Below are positions 1 through 11,027 of a stretch of DNA of 43,403 nucleotides, in pieces. A program made the translations under genes and the position numbers. The DNA is taken from contig NZ_JAFKIC010000139.1 in the NCBI RefSeq assembly GCF_017306585.1, positions 1 to 43,403 on the forward strand, read 5' to 3'. The notes under the pieces were generated by a model, which did no database searches, was not told the origin of the DNA, and saw only the letters and a list, made by a program, of their open reading frames with translations. Source of the stretch: Mesorhizobium sp. (GTDB lineage Bacteria; Pseudomonadota; Alphaproteobacteria; Rhizobiales; Rhizobiaceae). The number at the start of each line of letters is the position of its first letter. Positions within the stretch are counted from its first letter, which is position 1.

Positions 1-1
1 G

Positions 2-397
2 TTCCGCCTGATGGGCTTCGGCCACCGCGTCTACAAGAACTACGATCCTCGTGCGAAAATCATGCAGAAGACGGCGCATGAGGTGCTGGGCGAACTCGGC
101 ATCAAGGACGATCCGCTGCTCGACATTGCCATGGAGTTGGAAAAGATCGCGCTGACCGATCCCTACTTCATCGAGAAGAAGCTCTATCCGAATGTCGACT
201 TCTACTCCGGCATCACGCTGAAGGCGCTGGGCTTCCCCACCACCATGTTCACCGTGCTGTTCGCGGTCGCCCGCACCGTCGGCTGGATTGCGCAGTGGAA
301 GGAAATGATCGAGGATCCGCGCCAGAAGATCGGCCGTCCGCGCCAGCTCTACACCGGTGCGCCGGAACGCGACTACGTGCCGATCGCAAAGAGATAG
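2..397 (+). CDS. gltA: Citrate synthase, C-terminal part (5' end outside window)
   Basis: Citrate synthase condenses oxaloacetate and acetyl-CoA in the cytoplasm as the first step of the TCA cycle. The open frame runs in from the left edge, so only the last ~131 residues are seen. They contain the active-site histidine motif [14 protein letters not shown] and the catalytic aspartate in PNVDFYSGI, both typical of the hexameric bacterial enzyme, and end normally at VPIAKR. The gene converges on lpxB, and the ~64 bp between the stop codons are filled by a heptad inverted array. The identification is very secure; the start and promoter are outside the window. Confidence 0.96.
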   Translation, partial: FRLMGFGHRVYKNYDPRAKIMQKTAHEVLGELGIKDDPLLDIAMELEKIALTDPYFIEKKLYPNVDFYSGITLKALGFPTTMFTVLFAVARTVGWIAQWKEMIEDPRQKIGRPRQLYTGAPERDYVPIAKR

Positions 398-403
398 ATA
401 CTA

Positions 404-1638
<1,235 letters not shown>

Positions 1639-1646
<8 letters not shown>

Positions 1647-2553
1647 GCCGCGTCTCCGATGCCGGCAGGCCGACGATGAATAGGCCGAGTTGATTGGCCC
1701 GCGCGATGGTTGCCGGGCCTTCAAGAATCAGAGAGTGGCCGGCCTCGACAGCGATGCCCGCAAGCCCGGCGGCATGCGCGGCTTCGACTGTCTGTGGGCC
1801 GATGGACGGGAGATCGGCGCGTAGCTCCTGGCCGGGCTTGGCGCACTTCACCAGCACCCCGCGGCTTTTGCCCGCGAGCCGACCGTGGCCGCGCAGTTCC
1901 CGCGTCCTCTCGAGCAACCCTGCCGTGCCCTCGACACCTTCCAGGGCGATCGTCCGTCCGCCTATGGCGATCGCCGCCTGGCCGATGTCGAGCGCCCCGA
2001 TCGCCTTCGCAGCCTGCCGCGCCGCCTCGATATCGCGCCAGTCCGATTGCTTTGGTTCCGTGGCGGTAAGGGTGCCTTCGCCGGCCGCGAGTTCGGGAAC
2101 GACCTCATGCGCGCCGATCACCTTGATGCCCCGCTTCTCCAGTCCTCGCGTCACAACCTTCAACAGGCCGTCGTCGCCGCGCGCCAAGGCCATGATCACC
2201 GAAGGTATGATCGCCAGCAAGCCAAGGCTAGGCCGGATCCTGGCCAATTGGGGCCTGCGCTTGATCTCGCCGGCCAAAACCAGATGCGTGATCCCGTATC
2301 GCTTCAGCGTCGGCACCAGCGAACCGATCTGCTCCAGCGCGAGGCTGTCGTGCTCATAGCGATGCAGGTCCTGCTTGCGATCGGCTTCCCCCTCCATCAG
2401 CAGGACGAAAGGAGGGTAGCCGTGAGCGGCCAAGCCATGTGCCACTTCGACCGGAAGACTGCCGCCGCCGGCAATGATGCCAACCCTGGCGCCGGGCGGA
2501 AGGTGAAGACCAGCGGCGGCTGTCTCAGCCTTCGTCATCGGTATCGTCGCCAT
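1639..2553 (-). CDS. lpxI: UDP-2,3-diacylglucosamine pyrophosphatase LpxI
   Basis: LpxI hydrolyses UDP-2,3-diacylglucosamine to lipid X and UMP, the step done by LpxH in enterobacteria; alphaproteobacteria usually carry LpxI (DUF1009). The protein has the N-terminal GIIAGGGSLPVEVA motif, the central HLVLAGEIKRRP and the C-terminal domain with VLVKCAKPGQELRADLPSIGPQTV, all typical. The position between lpxA and lpxB fits. I chose ATG 2553 because AAGGG lies six bases upstream; ATG 2538 is possible. Either start overlaps the end of lpxA, so the genes are translationally coupled. About 304 residues, normal for the family. Confidence 0.93.
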
Positions 2554-3358
2554 CGCCGCCCTTGAGCGATGGCACCGCATAGTGCCGCTTGCCGCGACTT
2601 GAGATGAAATCGACGATCTTCATGGCGGTCGGCGAAGAGGCAAACTCGGCCTTGGCGAATTCGATGTTCTCACCGACGGTGCGGGAGCGGTCGAAAATCG
2701 TCCTGTAGGCTTTGCGCAACAGGTAGATTTCGGAACGCGGCAGACCAGCACGCTTGAGGCCGATGATGTTCAGGCCGCGCAAGGAGGCGCGATTGCCAAC
2801 GGCAATCGCGTAGGGAATGACGTCACCCACAAAAGCCGAGCATCCGCCAAGGAAGGCGTTGTCGCCAACACGCACGAATTGATGAACGGCACTGAGGCCG
2901 CCGATATAGACGTTGTCGCCGATCTCGCAATGTCCGCCCAGCGTCGCGCCATTGGCGAAGGTGGCGTTCTTGCCGACAACGCAGTCATGGGCGATGTGGG
3001 CATAGGCAAGGAAATTGCCATTGTCGCCGACCGTCGTCTCGCCACGGCTGGTGTCGGTGCCGACATGCATGGTCACGCCTTCGCGGATGGTGCAGTTGGC
3101 GCCGATGACCAGCGTCGTGCGTCCACCCTTATGCTTGGTGTTCTGCGGTGGCGCGCCCAGTGTCGCCATCGGATAGACCTTGGTCGACGCCCCGATCGTG
3201 GTCGCCCCCATCACCGAGACGTGACTGACCAGTTCCACGCCATCGCCGATCACGGCATCGGCACTGACATGGCAGAACGGCCCTATGCGAACGCCCTCGC
3301 CGATTTGAGCGCCTTCTTCCACAACGGAGGAAGGGTGGATGGAAGTCTTGATTTTCAT
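2525..3358 (-). CDS. lpxA: Acyl-ACP--UDP-N-acetylglucosamine O-acyltransferase
   Basis: LpxA transfers a 3-hydroxyacyl chain from ACP to UDP-GlcNAc, the first step of lipid A synthesis, as a cytosolic trimer. The sequence is a left-handed beta-helix of hexapeptide repeats (IGEGVRIGPFCHV, IGDGVEL, IGDNVYIGG) with the catalytic histidine in HIAHDC at residues 121-126 and a helical C-terminal domain. The C-terminal tail is acidic (GGDGDDTDDEG). Start is ATG 3358; a GTG two codons upstream is also possible. It follows fabZ closely, without overlap, and overlaps lpxI, in the standard lpxD-fabZ-lpxA order. Confidence 0.96.
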   Translation of the reverse strand: MKIKTSIHPSSVVEEGAQIGEGVRIGPFCHVSADAVIGDGVELVSHVSVMGATTIGASTKVYPMATLGAPPQNTKHKGGRTTLVIGANCTIREGVTMHVGTDTSRGETTVGDNGNFLAYAHIAHDCVVGKNATFANGATLGGHCEIGDNVYIGGLSAVHQFVRVGDNAFLGGCSAFVGDVIPYAIAVGNRASLRGLNIIGLKRAGLPRSEIYLLRKAYRTIFDRSRTVGENIEFAKAEFASSPTAMKIVDFISSRGKRHYAVPSLKGGDGDDTDDEG

Positions 3359-3371
3359 AAGCACTCGATCG

Positions 3372-3839
3372 TCAGTCGCCGGTGACCATCATGGCTGAAA
3401 TCTCGGCCTCGGCCGCCCTGGTCCCTTCGACCATGGCTTCGCAGGCGAATTTGAGCAGGTTGCCGCGCATCTTGATTTTCTTGACGTGGATCTTCAACTG
3501 GTCGCCGGGCACCACGGGCTTGCGGAATTTGGCGTTGTCGATGGTCAGGAAATAGACCAGCGAGGGCTTCGACGCCCCAAGGCTGCGGATGCAGATGGCG
3601 CCTGCCGTCTGCGCCATCGCCTCGACGATCAGCACGCCCGGCATCACCGGCTGCTCCGGGAAATGCCCCTGGAAATGCGGCTCGTTGATGGTGACGTTCT
3701 TGATGCCGATAGCGGAATCATTGCCCTCGATGTCGACGATGCGGTCGATCATCAAAAACGGATAGCGATGCGGCAGGAGCTTCATCAGCCCCATTATGTC
3801 AACCGCCTCCAGCGTCGTTGCCGCCACCATGTCAGCCAT
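3372..3839 (-). CDS. fabZ: 3-hydroxyacyl-ACP dehydratase FabZ
   Basis: FabZ dehydrates (3R)-hydroxyacyl-ACP in fatty-acid elongation and competes with LpxA and LpxD for the same substrates. This is a 155-residue hot-dog-fold protein with [13 protein letters not shown] near the N-terminus, the catalytic histidine in [11 protein letters not shown] (H59) and the catalytic glutamate in VEAMAQ (E73). It lies between lpxD and lpxA, as in most Gram-negatives, which lets fatty-acid and lipid A synthesis be balanced. The start overlaps the 3' end of lpxD by eight bases, so coupled translation is likely. Nothing unusual was seen. Confidence 0.97.
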   Translation of the reverse strand: MADMVAATTLEAVDIMGLMKLLPHRYPFLMIDRIVDIEGNDSAIGIKNVTINEPHFQGHFPEQPVMPGVLIVEAMAQTAGAICIRSLGASKPSLVYFLTIDNAKFRKPVVPGDQLKIHVKKIKMRGNLLKFACEAMVEGTRAAEAEISAMMVTGD

Positions 3840-4887
3840 TGTCCTTGCCCTGCTTGCGTGCCCTGGCCATCGTGCGCAACATGGCTATTTCCCGCATGGC
3901 CTCCGCCATCGGCTGTGCCGGATAACCACCCCAGATCTCGCCGGCGGGAACGTTGCTCATAAATCCACTTCTGGCCGCAAGCTTGGCCCCAGTGCCGATC
4001 GTCAGGTGATCCGCGAGCCCGACACCGCCGCCCATGGTGACATTGTCACCCACGACCACGGAACCGGAGATACCCGAAAGCCCGGCTACAATGCAATTGC
4101 GCCCGATACGGACGTTATGGGCGATCTGCACGAGATTGTCGATCTTGGAGCCCTGCCCGATGACCGTATCGGACATCGCACCGCGGTCGACAGTCGAGTT
4201 GGAGCCGATTTCGACGTCGTCCTGGATGACCACCCGACCGATCTGCGGAACACGTTCCGGCCCCTTGGCGCCGCCGACAAAGCCGAATCCGTCCTGGCCT
4301 ATCCTGGCGCCACCATGGATGATGACCCGATTGCCGATCAGCGCATACTGGATGCTTGCGCCCGGGCCGATATAGCCGTCGCGGCCGATCTGGCACAGTT
4401 GTCCAATGACCGCGTTGGGCGCGATGACGGTGCCGCGGCCGATCGAGACGCCGGGTCCAACGACAGCGCCCGCCTCAATGATGGCACCGGCTTCGACATG
4501 GGCGGTCGGATCGACATGGGCGTGCGGTGAAACACCGGTCTCGCCGGTCATCGGCCCCGGCGTAGCGGCTGTGGGGAACAGCAATCGGCCGACCAGCGCG
4601 AATGCCTGCTGCGGACGCGGATGTACCAGGACCGCTATGCCATCAGGCGCCTTGTTGGCAAACTCGGCCGGGCACAGCACCGCAGCCGCCCGCAACGACG
4701 GCATGAGCGCGGAATTGCGCCTGCCGTCGACGAAGACGAGCGCATTGGCGCCACCTTCACTGGCTGGCGCGAGCGCTTCGATGGAAACGTCGGATTGGCC
4801 GGAATCGACGAGCGTGGAGCCGGTCAGATTCGCGACTTCGGCCGCCGTATACCGGCGTGATGGCGCGAAGAACACCGGTTCGGTCAT
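3832..4887 (-). CDS. lpxD: UDP-3-O-(3-hydroxyacyl)glucosamine N-acyltransferase
   Basis: LpxD adds the second (N-linked) 3-hydroxyacyl chain during lipid A synthesis. The 351-residue protein has an N-terminal uridine-binding domain (to about residue 105), a hexapeptide-repeat beta-helix and a helical C-terminus. The catalytic histidine is in [10 protein letters not shown] (H257), and QDGFGF and STVDRGAM are family signatures. Start ATG 4887 gives a normal length. It lies 75 bp downstream of bamA on the same strand, with a stem-loop in between, and overlaps fabZ at its 3' end. Confidence 0.96.
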   Translation of the reverse strand: MTEPVFFAPSRRYTAAEVANLTGSTLVDSGQSDVSIEALAPASEGGANALVFVDGRRNSALMPSLRAAAVLCPAEFANKAPDGIAVLVHPRPQQAFALVGRLLFPTAATPGPMTGETGVSPHAHVDPTAHVEAGAIIEAGAVVGPGVSIGRGTVIAPNAVIGQLCQIGRDGYIGPGASIQYALIGNRVIIHGGARIGQDGFGFVGGAKGPERVPQIGRVVIQDDVEIGSNSTVDRGAMSDTVIGQGSKIDNLVQIAHNVRIGRNCIVAGLSGISGSVVVGDNVTMGGGVGLADHLTIGTGAKLAARSGFMSNVPAGEIWGGYPAQPMAEAMREIAMLRTMARARKQGKDNG

Positions 4888-4921
4888 TCCAGAAGCTATA
4901 TCCAGCTAGGTCGGAACATTT

Positions 4922-4946
4922 CTCCCGGATCACGAGAACCCGGGAG
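4922..4946 (-). other. Stem-loop between bamA and lpxD
   Basis: CTCCCGG (4922-4928) and CCGGGAG (4940-4946) are perfect complements around an 11-nt loop, 16 bases after the bamA stop codon. No T-run follows on the minus strand, so this is more likely an RNA-processing or stability hairpin, or a weak attenuator, than a full intrinsic terminator. Separating a very highly expressed outer-membrane gene from lpxD would fit. Confidence 0.45.
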
Positions 4947-4962
4947 CATCGTTGGCCGCCGA

Positions 4963-7332
4963 TCAGAAGCGGGTCGATATGCCGAAGTTGAATTCCTGCA
5001 CGTCGTCGCCTGCCTGCTTCTTGACCGGGATCGCATAGTCGATACGGATCGGGCCGAACGGCGAAGCCCACATCAAGCCAAGACCCACCGATGCGCGCAA
5101 TTGCATATCAGTGGATGCCTGCACGAAGGATGTTTTGATGGCGCTACCATACAGGGTGGCAGCATCCGCAAACACGGCCCCACGCAGGCCAAAGCTCTCA
5201 GGGACAACTGGCAACGGGAATTGAGCCTCCGCAGAAGCATTAAAATAGGTCGTACCGCCGAGATGGTCTCCCGTACTTGGGTCCACCGGGCCGATGCCGT
5301 TGTAGGCAAAGCCTCGGATCATTCGGTCCGAGCTCTGGAACTGATCGAAGATGCGCAGGCCATCATTGCCATAACCCTCGACATGACCAGCGCCACCCGA
5401 AATCAGGCCGACAAGGTCAAGCGATTCGGACAGTGTCTGATACACGCTGCCGCGTGCCGTGAGCTTCACGAACTTGGCGTCGCCACCAAGGCCGGCGACT
5501 TCCACGCTCGTGTTGGCATAGATACCCTCATGCGGGTTCTTCATGTCATCGATCGTGTTATAGACCAGCCCAAGGCTGACGGACGATTTGATCCACGGGC
5601 TCTGATCTATGCCGTTCAGAATTGCTGTAGAGATATTGCAAGGGCTACCGGGAATATAGGCGCCATTGGTCAAGCAGCTATCGTCGACCTTATACTTTTC
5701 TTGCGAGATGTTGTACGCAAGCTGGGTCGTGATGCTGTTGGTGATCGGCAGCCCGAAGCGGACGGTCGCGCCAGTCGTGTCGCTGTCGTAGTTGTTGTTG
5801 TATTCCCGCGTCGACTTGAAGATGTCGAAGCCGGCGGAAATGCGCCGTCCGAGGAAGTACGGCTCGGTGAACGACAGGCTGTAGTCGCGCGAATTCTTGC
5901 CGCCGCCCGCTGACAGCTTGATGAACTGGCCGCGGCCGAGGAAGTTTCGCTCGGTGATCGATCCTTCAACGGTCGGACCTGCCGCATCGCCACCGGTCGA
6001 ATAGCCGGCGCCGATCGAGAACTCACCGGTCGACTTCTCGACAACCGTGACCACGAGAACGACCTGGTCTGGCTGCGAGCCGGGCACTGTCGAGATATCG
6101 ACCGACGTAAAGTAATCAAGGTTCTCCAGGCGCTTTTTCGCGCGCTGGATGAGCACCTGATTGAAGGCATCACCTTCGCTGACATCGAACTCGCGGCGAA
6201 TGACATAGTCGCGCGTACGATCATTACCGCGAATTTCGATGCGCTCGATATAGGCCTTGGTGCCTTGGTCGACCGTATAGACAACCGAAATCGTGTGGTT
6301 TTCGAAGTTGCGGTCGCCGCGCGGCGTCACCTGGGCGAACGCATAGCCGGAACCGGCAACCTTTTCGGTCAGCGCGATGATCGAATCTTCAACGTTCTTG
6401 GCGTTGTAGACGTCGCCCTTGCGGGTTTCGACCACCGATTCCAGCGCTTTCGAATCCACTTCCGGAATGGTGCTCTCGACGCTGATGTCGCCGAAATTGT
6501 AGCGCTCACCTTCCTGGACGGTGATGGTGACGGTGTACTTGTTCGTCGCATTGTCGAGCTCGCCGACAGCGGACACAACCTGGAAATCAGCATAGCCGTG
6601 ATTGTAGTAGAAGCGGCGCAGCAGTTCCTGGTCAGCGCGCAGCTTGTCATCGTCATAGACGTCATCACGCAGGATGAACGAAAGCCACGACGAGCGCTTG
6701 GTGTTGATCACATCCGACAAGCGGCGGCTCGAATAGGCACTGTTGCCGACGAAATTGATGGCGGCGATCTGCGTGCGGTCACCTTCGGTGATCTTGAACA
6801 GCACATTCACGCGGTTGTCGCCGAGGTCCATGACCTGCGTGGTCACTCCGGCATCATCACGGCCAATGCGGCGGTAGGCGGCCTTGATCGCCTCGACGTC
6901 CGAATCGAGCGTCGCCTGCGAGAACGTACCGCGCGGCTTCAGCTGAACCGCGATCTGGAGCGCATTGTCCTTGAGCTTCTTGTTGCCCTGGAACAACACC
7001 TGGTTGACGACCTTGTATTCGGAAACCTTGACCACCAGGGTCGAGCCGACCTGGTTGATCTGGACATCCGAGAACAGCCCGGTGCCGAACAGCGCCTTGA
7101 CCGCGGCGTCGATGTCGGAGCTGGAGAAAGCCTTGCCGGGCTTGATGGTGATGTAGTTGCGGATGGTTTCAGCGTCGACGCGCTGATTGCCAGTCACTTC
7201 CACCCTGCTGACGACAGCGGCCTCGGCCGCCGATGTGGCAACGAACTGCACTGCGAGCGCACCTGGTACGACCAGAGCGGCGGACAGTGCCGCCGCTGAC
7301 GCGGCGCTCAGAAACTTGGATGCTGCCTTCAT
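4963..7332 (-). CDS. bamA: Outer membrane protein assembly factor BamA
   Basis: BamA (Omp85) is the core of the BAM complex that folds and inserts beta-barrel proteins into the outer membrane. The 789-residue precursor has an Ala-rich signal peptide ending near residue 37, then five POTRA domains (starting VVSRVEVTGNQRVDAETIRN) and a C-terminal 16-strand barrel. The conserved loop-6 motif appears as RMIRGF, and the protein ends in phenylalanine (GISTRF), the usual outer-membrane C-terminal signal. It lies between rseP and lpxD as in most Gram-negatives. A separate promoter (7401-7429) and a leader hairpin lie upstream, so it is probably transcribed both with rseP and on its own. Confidence 0.97.
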   Translation of the reverse strand: MKAASKFLSAASAAALSAALVVPGALAVQFVATSAAEAAVVSRVEVTGNQRVDAETIRNYITIKPGKAFSSSDIDAAVKALFGTGLFSDVQINQVGSTLVVKVSEYKVVNQVLFQGNKKLKDNALQIAVQLKPRGTFSQATLDSDVEAIKAAYRRIGRDDAGVTTQVMDLGDNRVNVLFKITEGDRTQIAAINFVGNSAYSSRRLSDVINTKRSSWLSFILRDDVYDDDKLRADQELLRRFYYNHGYADFQVVSAVGELDNATNKYTVTITVQEGERYNFGDISVESTIPEVDSKALESVVETRKGDVYNAKNVEDSIIALTEKVAGSGYAFAQVTPRGDRNFENHTISVVYTVDQGTKAYIERIEIRGNDRTRDYVIRREFDVSEGDAFNQVLIQRAKKRLENLDYFTSVDISTVPGSQPDQVVLVVTVVEKSTGEFSIGAGYSTGGDAAGPTVEGSITERNFLGRGQFIKLSAGGGKNSRDYSLSFTEPYFLGRRISAGFDIFKSTREYNNNYDSDTTGATVRFGLPITNSITTQLAYNISQEKYKVDDSCLTNGAYIPGSPCNISTAILNGIDQSPWIKSSVSLGLVYNTIDDMKNPHEGIYANTSVEVAGLGGDAKFVKLTARGSVYQTLSESLDLVGLISGGAGHVEGYGNDGLRIFDQFQSSDRMIRGFAYNGIGPVDPSTGDHLGGTTYFNASAEAQFPLPVVPESFGLRGAVFADAATLYGSAIKTSFVQASTDMQLRASVGLGLMWASPFGPIRIDYAIPVKKQAGDDVQEFNFGISTRF

Positions 7333-7346
7333 CGGGCTTAATAACC

Positions 7347-7374
7347 TTTTCTCGTAGTCCCCACGGCGAGAAAA
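7347..7374 (-). promoter_or_regulatory. Hairpin in the bamA leader next to the ribosome binding site
   Basis: TTTTCTCG (7347-7354) and CGAGAAAA (7367-7374) are perfect 8-bp complements with a 12-nt loop. In the minus-strand mRNA the 3' arm reads CGAGAAAAGG and ends about 14 nt before the bamA ATG, so the only purine-rich ribosome-binding stretch is partly inside the stem. Folding could lower bamA translation. The pairing is seen; the control is inferred. Confidence 0.5.
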
Positions 7375-7400
7375 CCGGACGTGCGGTCGTTTCCCCTACC

Positions 7401-7429
7401 GTATTAACCGGATTTTCCCTACACGCAAG
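7401..7429 (-). promoter_or_regulatory. Probable sigma70-type promoter for bamA
   Basis: On the minus strand CTTGCG (7424-7429) is followed by exactly 17 bases and TAATAC (7401-7406). This is close to the rhizobial housekeeping consensus CTTGAC-N17-CTATAT. The start site would be about 60 bp before the bamA start codon. The arrangement suggests that bamA can be transcribed apart from cdsA-rseP. Confidence 0.6.
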
Positions 7430-7549
7430 GCTTCTGGTTAATTTGTATTTACTTAACCCTGTTGCGTGGCTTTCGCGTCACTCATATCCCCGTGCATGGT
7501 AAACGGCGTCTCAACATCGACCATGCCAAAGCCAAATTCCTTCATGATT

Positions 7550-8692
7550 TCAGCACCCAAACAGATCGTTCCAGAACACAAAACCCATGAAGCACAGCAC
7601 CAGGAGCAGACCGGCCCGATAGGCCATTTCCATCATCCGTTCCGACACCGGCCGGCGAATGACGGCCTCCACCCCGTAGAACAAGAGATGGCCGCCGTCG
7701 AGGGGGGGAATCGGCAAAAGGTTTAGAATACCTATGCCGACCGACAGCAGCGCGACGAGCTGCACCAGCCATTCGAAGCCGAGCTTCGCCGCCTTGCCTG
7801 CCATGTCGGCGATCTTGACGGGACCGCCCAGTTGGCACTTGTCCTCTCGGCCGACGACGAAACGCTGCAGGAACTGGCCGGTGCGCTCGATGACATGGCC
7901 TGTTTCCTCGACAGCCGCCGCGACGGCGCCGACCGGCGTGTAGGTGATGAGCCGGGGCTGGCCGAGCTCCTTGTTGTTGACGACGCCGATCACCGCGACC
8001 TTGACCTTGTTGCCGAGCGCGTCCTCCTGCTCCATCAACTGCGGCGTCGCGGTCACGGTGACTTCCTTGCCGTTGCGCAGCATGACGAAGGTAATGATGT
8101 CGCCGGCACGCCCCGAAACCAGCCGCTGCACATCGCCGAAGGTTTCCACCTTGCTGCCGTCGACGCTGACGAATCGGTCGCCGGGCAGGATGCCGGCTTT
8201 GGCCGCCGGGCTGTCGGCGGTAACTTCGGCTACCATCGGCTCCGCGACATAACGCCCGTAGGCGGCGAACAGCACGGCAAAGACCACGATCGTCAGCAGA
8301 AAATTGAACAGCGGCCCGGCCGCCACCGTGGCCGCGCGTTTCCAGATCGCCTGGGTGTGGAAAGCAACCTTGCGTTCGTCGTCGGTCAGCGTTTCCAGCT
8401 CTTCCGAGGTCGGCTGACTGGAGGTGGCGTTCATGTCGCCGACAAATTTGACATAGCCGCCGAGCGGTATGGCGCAAAGTTTCCAGCGCGTGCCGTGCCT
8501 GTCGTTGAAGCCGACAAGTTCGGGGCCGAAACCGATCGAGAAGGCCCTGACGCCGATGCCGCACCAGCGGCCGACGAGGTAGTGGCCCATTTCGTGGACG
8601 AACACCACCACGGTCAACACAAAGAGGAACGGCACGAGCGTGCCGAGAAAGAACCCTTCGGTGCTGAAAATCGCGTGAAGAATCTCGTTCAA
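7550..8692 (-). CDS. rseP: RIP metalloprotease RseP
   Basis: RseP is a site-2 protease of the inner membrane that cleaves anti-sigma factors and signal-peptide remnants within the membrane. The 380-residue protein has the zinc motif HEMGH (33-37) in the first membrane segment, one PDZ domain at about 150-215, and the second metal motif NLLPIPPLDGG (324-334), followed by a last membrane segment. The start is a TTG codon with GAGGG seven bases upstream; no ATG is available at this position. E. coli RseP has two PDZ domains, so the single PDZ is the shorter alphaproteobacterial form. It lies between cdsA and bamA in the conserved order. Confidence 0.95.
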   Translation of the reverse strand: MNEILHAIFSTEGFFLGTLVPFLFVLTVVVFVHEMGHYLVGRWCGIGVRAFSIGFGPELVGFNDRHGTRWKLCAIPLGGYVKFVGDMNATSSQPTSEELETLTDDERKVAFHTQAIWKRAATVAAGPLFNFLLTIVVFAVLFAAYGRYVAEPMVAEVTADSPAAKAGILPGDRFVSVDGSKVETFGDVQRLVSGRAGDIITFVMLRNGKEVTVTATPQLMEQEDALGNKVKVAVIGVVNNKELGQPRLITYTPVGAVAAAVEETGHVIERTGQFLQRFVVGREDKCQLGGPVKIADMAGKAAKLGFEWLVQLVALLSVGIGILNLLPIPPLDGGHLLFYGVEAVIRRPVSERMMEMAYRAGLLLVLCFMGFVFWNDLFGC

Positions 8693-8787
8693 CTCAGGCC
8701 CTCAAATTCTTCCGCGGTCGCGCCGTGACTGTGACATCAATCCAGGCGAATCCAAGGCACGTCCGCCAGATCGTGGAAAGACACCGT

Positions 8788-9603
8788 TCAAATGGGAAAC
8801 AGCCCCCGTGCCGGATGATCGGCGCCCGCCGAAATCCAGCCGATCACGTATAGGGCAAGTGCTGCCGCGACAAGCCCGTCGACACGGTCCATGACGCCGC
8901 CATGGCCAGGGATAAGCACGCCCGAATCCTTGCAGCCATGTCGCCGCTTGACCCAGGATTCGAACAGATCGCCAGCCTGGGCGACAATTGAAAGCACGAG
9001 CGCCACAAGCCCGAGCAACGGCAGGTTGCCGGCTCCGGCGATGGCGGCCAGGGCAAGCCCGGCGACAACACCTCCGGCCGCGCCGCCGAGCGCGCCGCTG
9101 CGCGTCTTGCCGGGGGAAATCGACGGCGCCAGTTTGGGACCGCCAACGGCACGCCCGACGAAATAGGCGAAAATGTCCGTCGCCCACACAACAGCGAACA
9201 GGAACAGGATGGCGACAAGGCCCGAATGGTCACCGTCGCGCAGCAGGGCAAGCGACAGGCCGGACACACAGGCATAGGCAAGACCACCCGCGTCCCACTG
9301 GCCCGCCCCGCGAACCCTTGCCGCGACCGCTGTCAGCGCAACCAGAATCACGACGAGCGACAGCAACCAGAATGCGGGAAGCCCGGCGATCAAGGCGGCG
9401 ATGAAGGCGACCGCCGCCGCTTCCGGCAGGAAGCCGAGCCCATTGGTCGCGGCGGACCGTGACATGCGCGTCCACTCGTAGAAGATCATTGCCGCCATGG
9501 CCGCGCACAGCAATCGGAAAGGCAGACCGCCAAGCCACGTCAGGCCAAGGGCGACGATGGCCAGCACGATCGCCGAAATGACGCGGAGCTGAAGGTTGCT
9601 CAT
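8788..9603 (-). CDS. cdsA: Phosphatidate cytidylyltransferase
   Basis: CdsA makes CDP-diacylglycerol from phosphatidate and CTP at the inner membrane, the branch point for all phospholipids. About seven hydrophobic segments are visible. The C-terminal family signature is complete: [13 protein letters not shown] followed by [15 protein letters not shown] start at ATG 9603, which overlaps the uppS stop in an ATGA arrangement. The predicted 271-residue length is normal for alphaproteobacterial CdsA. About 95 bp separate it from rseP. Confidence 0.95.
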   Translation of the reverse strand: MSNLQLRVISAIVLAIVALGLTWLGGLPFRLLCAAMAAMIFYEWTRMSRSAATNGLGFLPEAAAVAFIAALIAGLPAFWLLSLVVILVALTAVAARVRGAGQWDAGGLAYACVSGLSLALLRDGDHSGLVAILFLFAVVWATDIFAYFVGRAVGGPKLAPSISPGKTRSGALGGAAGGVVAGLALAAIAGAGNLPLLGLVALVLSIVAQAGDLFESWVKRRHGCKDSGVLIPGHGGVMDRVDGLVAAALALYVIGWISAGADHPARGLFPI

Positions 9604-10334
9604 CCCGCTGCGGGCCGGGAGGCAACGTCTTGCGGGCCCAGGCCACCGAAACGGCGCTCGCGGCCGGAAAACTCGCGCAAGGCCTCCGCCAGGTGCTCCC
9701 GGCTGAAGTCCGGCCAGTAGCATGGCAGGAAGACAAGCTCGCTGTAGGCGGCCTGCCACAAGAGGAAGTTGGACAGGCGAAGCTCACCGCTGGTGCGTAT
9801 GACGAGTTCGGGATCCGGGATGCCTTGCGTGTCGAGAGCGCCGGCAAAGCTTTCGGCCGATATCGACTCGCTGTCCATTTCGCCCCGAGCCACGGCTTCG
9901 GCCAGTTTGCGAGCCGTGCGCACGATTTCATCGCGCCCGCCATAGTTGAAGGCGATAACCAGCGTCAGCGACGTGTTGTGCATCGTCAGCGATTCGGCCT
10001 CGTCGAGCAGTCCCCTGATGTCGGCCTGCAGCCCTGCCCTGTCGCCAATGATCTTGACGCGAACCCCGCTCTGGTGCAGTTCGGCCAGATCGCGGCGGAT
10101 AAACAGTTTCAACAAGCCCATCAGGTCGCTGACCTCGGACTTGGGCCGCGACCAGTTCTCCGAGGAGAAAGCGTAGACGGTCAGGAAGGAGATGCCGAGA
10201 TCAGGGGCGGCGCGCACCGTCTTGCGCAACGCCTCCACCCCGGCGCGATGACCCGCGAGCCTCGGCATGCCGCGCGCCTTGGCCCAGCGTCCATTGCCAT
10301 CCATGATGATCGCGACATGCGCGGGCGTTGCCAT
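9600..10334 (-). CDS. uppS: Isoprenyl transferase (undecaprenyl diphosphate synthase)
   Basis: UppS extends farnesyl diphosphate with eight cis-isoprene units to give the C55 lipid carrier for peptidoglycan and O-antigen. The 244-residue protein begins with [17 protein letters not shown], where D12 binds magnesium, and has [21 protein letters not shown] and the C-terminal [22 protein letters not shown], all diagnostic of the cis-prenyltransferase family. The stop overlaps the cdsA start by four bases. It follows frr by 32 bp, so frr-uppS-cdsA is almost certainly one transcript. Confidence 0.97.
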   Translation of the reverse strand: MATPAHVAIIMDGNGRWAKARGMPRLAGHRAGVEALRKTVRAAPDLGISFLTVYAFSSENWSRPKSEVSDLMGLLKLFIRRDLAELHQSGVRVKIIGDRAGLQADIRGLLDEAESLTMHNTSLTLVIAFNYGGRDEIVRTARKLAEAVARGEMDSESISAESFAGALDTQGIPDPELVIRTSGELRLSNFLLWQAAYSELVFLPCYWPDFSREHLAEALREFSGRERRFGGLGPQDVASRPAAG

Positions 10335-10366
10335 GGTCTCGCTTTCGGGTCAGCGGAAGGCCAACC

Positions 10367-10921
10367 CTAAACCTGCATGATTTCAGCTTCCTTGTCGGAA
10401 AGCAGATGGTCAATGGTGCTGATGGTTTCGTCGGTGAGCTTCTGCACCTGATCGGAGCGCTTGCGCTGGTCGTCCTCGCTGATGGTGCCGTCCTTTTCCG
10501 CCTTCTTCAGGAAGTCCATGCCGTCGCGGCGCACATGGCGCGCGGCGACGCGGGCGTTCTCGGCGTAGCCATGCGAGATCTTGACCAGTTCCTTACGGCG
10601 CTGCTCGTTGAGCTCGGGCAGCGGGATCCTGAGATTGGTGCCGTCGACGATGGGGTTGAAGCCCAGATTGGACTCGCGGATGGCGCGATCGACGGCGCTG
10701 ACCATCGACTTGTCCCAGATCGACACCGAGATCATGCGCGGCTCGGGCACCGTAACGTTGGCCACCTGGTTGATCGGCATGGTGGTGCCATAGGCCTGCA
10801 CCTGGATCGCGTCGAGCAGGTTGCTGGAGGCACGGCCGGTCCGCAACGAAGCCAGATCATGTTTGAACGCGGCGATCGCCCCATCCATGCGCCGCTTCAG
10901 ATCGTCGTACTCACCACTCAT
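10367..10921 (-). CDS. frr: Ribosome recycling factor
   Basis: RRF splits the post-termination ribosome together with EF-G in the cytoplasm. The 184-residue protein matches the family length. It shows the helical arm with [13 protein letters not shown] near the start, the hinge region [14 protein letters not shown], and the conserved [11 protein letters not shown] and [14 protein letters not shown] lies six bases upstream of ATG 10921. It is downstream of pyrH, as in most bacteria, with a 106-bp gap that contains a stem-loop. Confidence 0.97.
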   Translation of the reverse strand: MSGEYDDLKRRMDGAIAAFKHDLASLRTGRASSNLLDAIQVQAYGTTMPINQVANVTVPEPRMISVSIWDKSMVSAVDRAIRESNLGFNPIVDGTNLRIPLPELNEQRRKELVKISHGYAENARVAARHVRRDGMDFLKKAEKDGTISEDDQRKRSDQVQKLTDETISTIDHLLSDKEAEIMQV

Positions 10922-10980
10922 CTTAGTCTCCTCGACCCGTCTGACGCGGGTTCATGCCTCGGGGCAAATACCCCTTGTTC

Positions 10981-11023
10981 GAGCCTGATTTCAAAAACCC
11001 GGTTTCCTTCCCGGATCAGGCTC
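10981..11023 (-). other. Stem-loop just after pyrH
   Basis: GAGCCTGAT (10981-10989) and ATCAGGCTC (11015-11023) are perfect 9-bp complements, with the hairpin beginning four bases after the pyrH stop. On the minus strand the loop holds a small CCGG/CCGG pairing followed by GTTTTT. This may be a partial terminator or attenuator that sets frr expression relative to pyrH, or an mRNA-stabilising end. Only the pairing is certain. Confidence 0.45.
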
Positions 11024-11027
11024 CAGA

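Noticed and set aside
7542-8564. 340-codon alternative frame on the same strand as rseP
   Set aside because: The rseP frame has HEMGH, PDZ and LDGG motifs; the alternative is Arg-rich with none.
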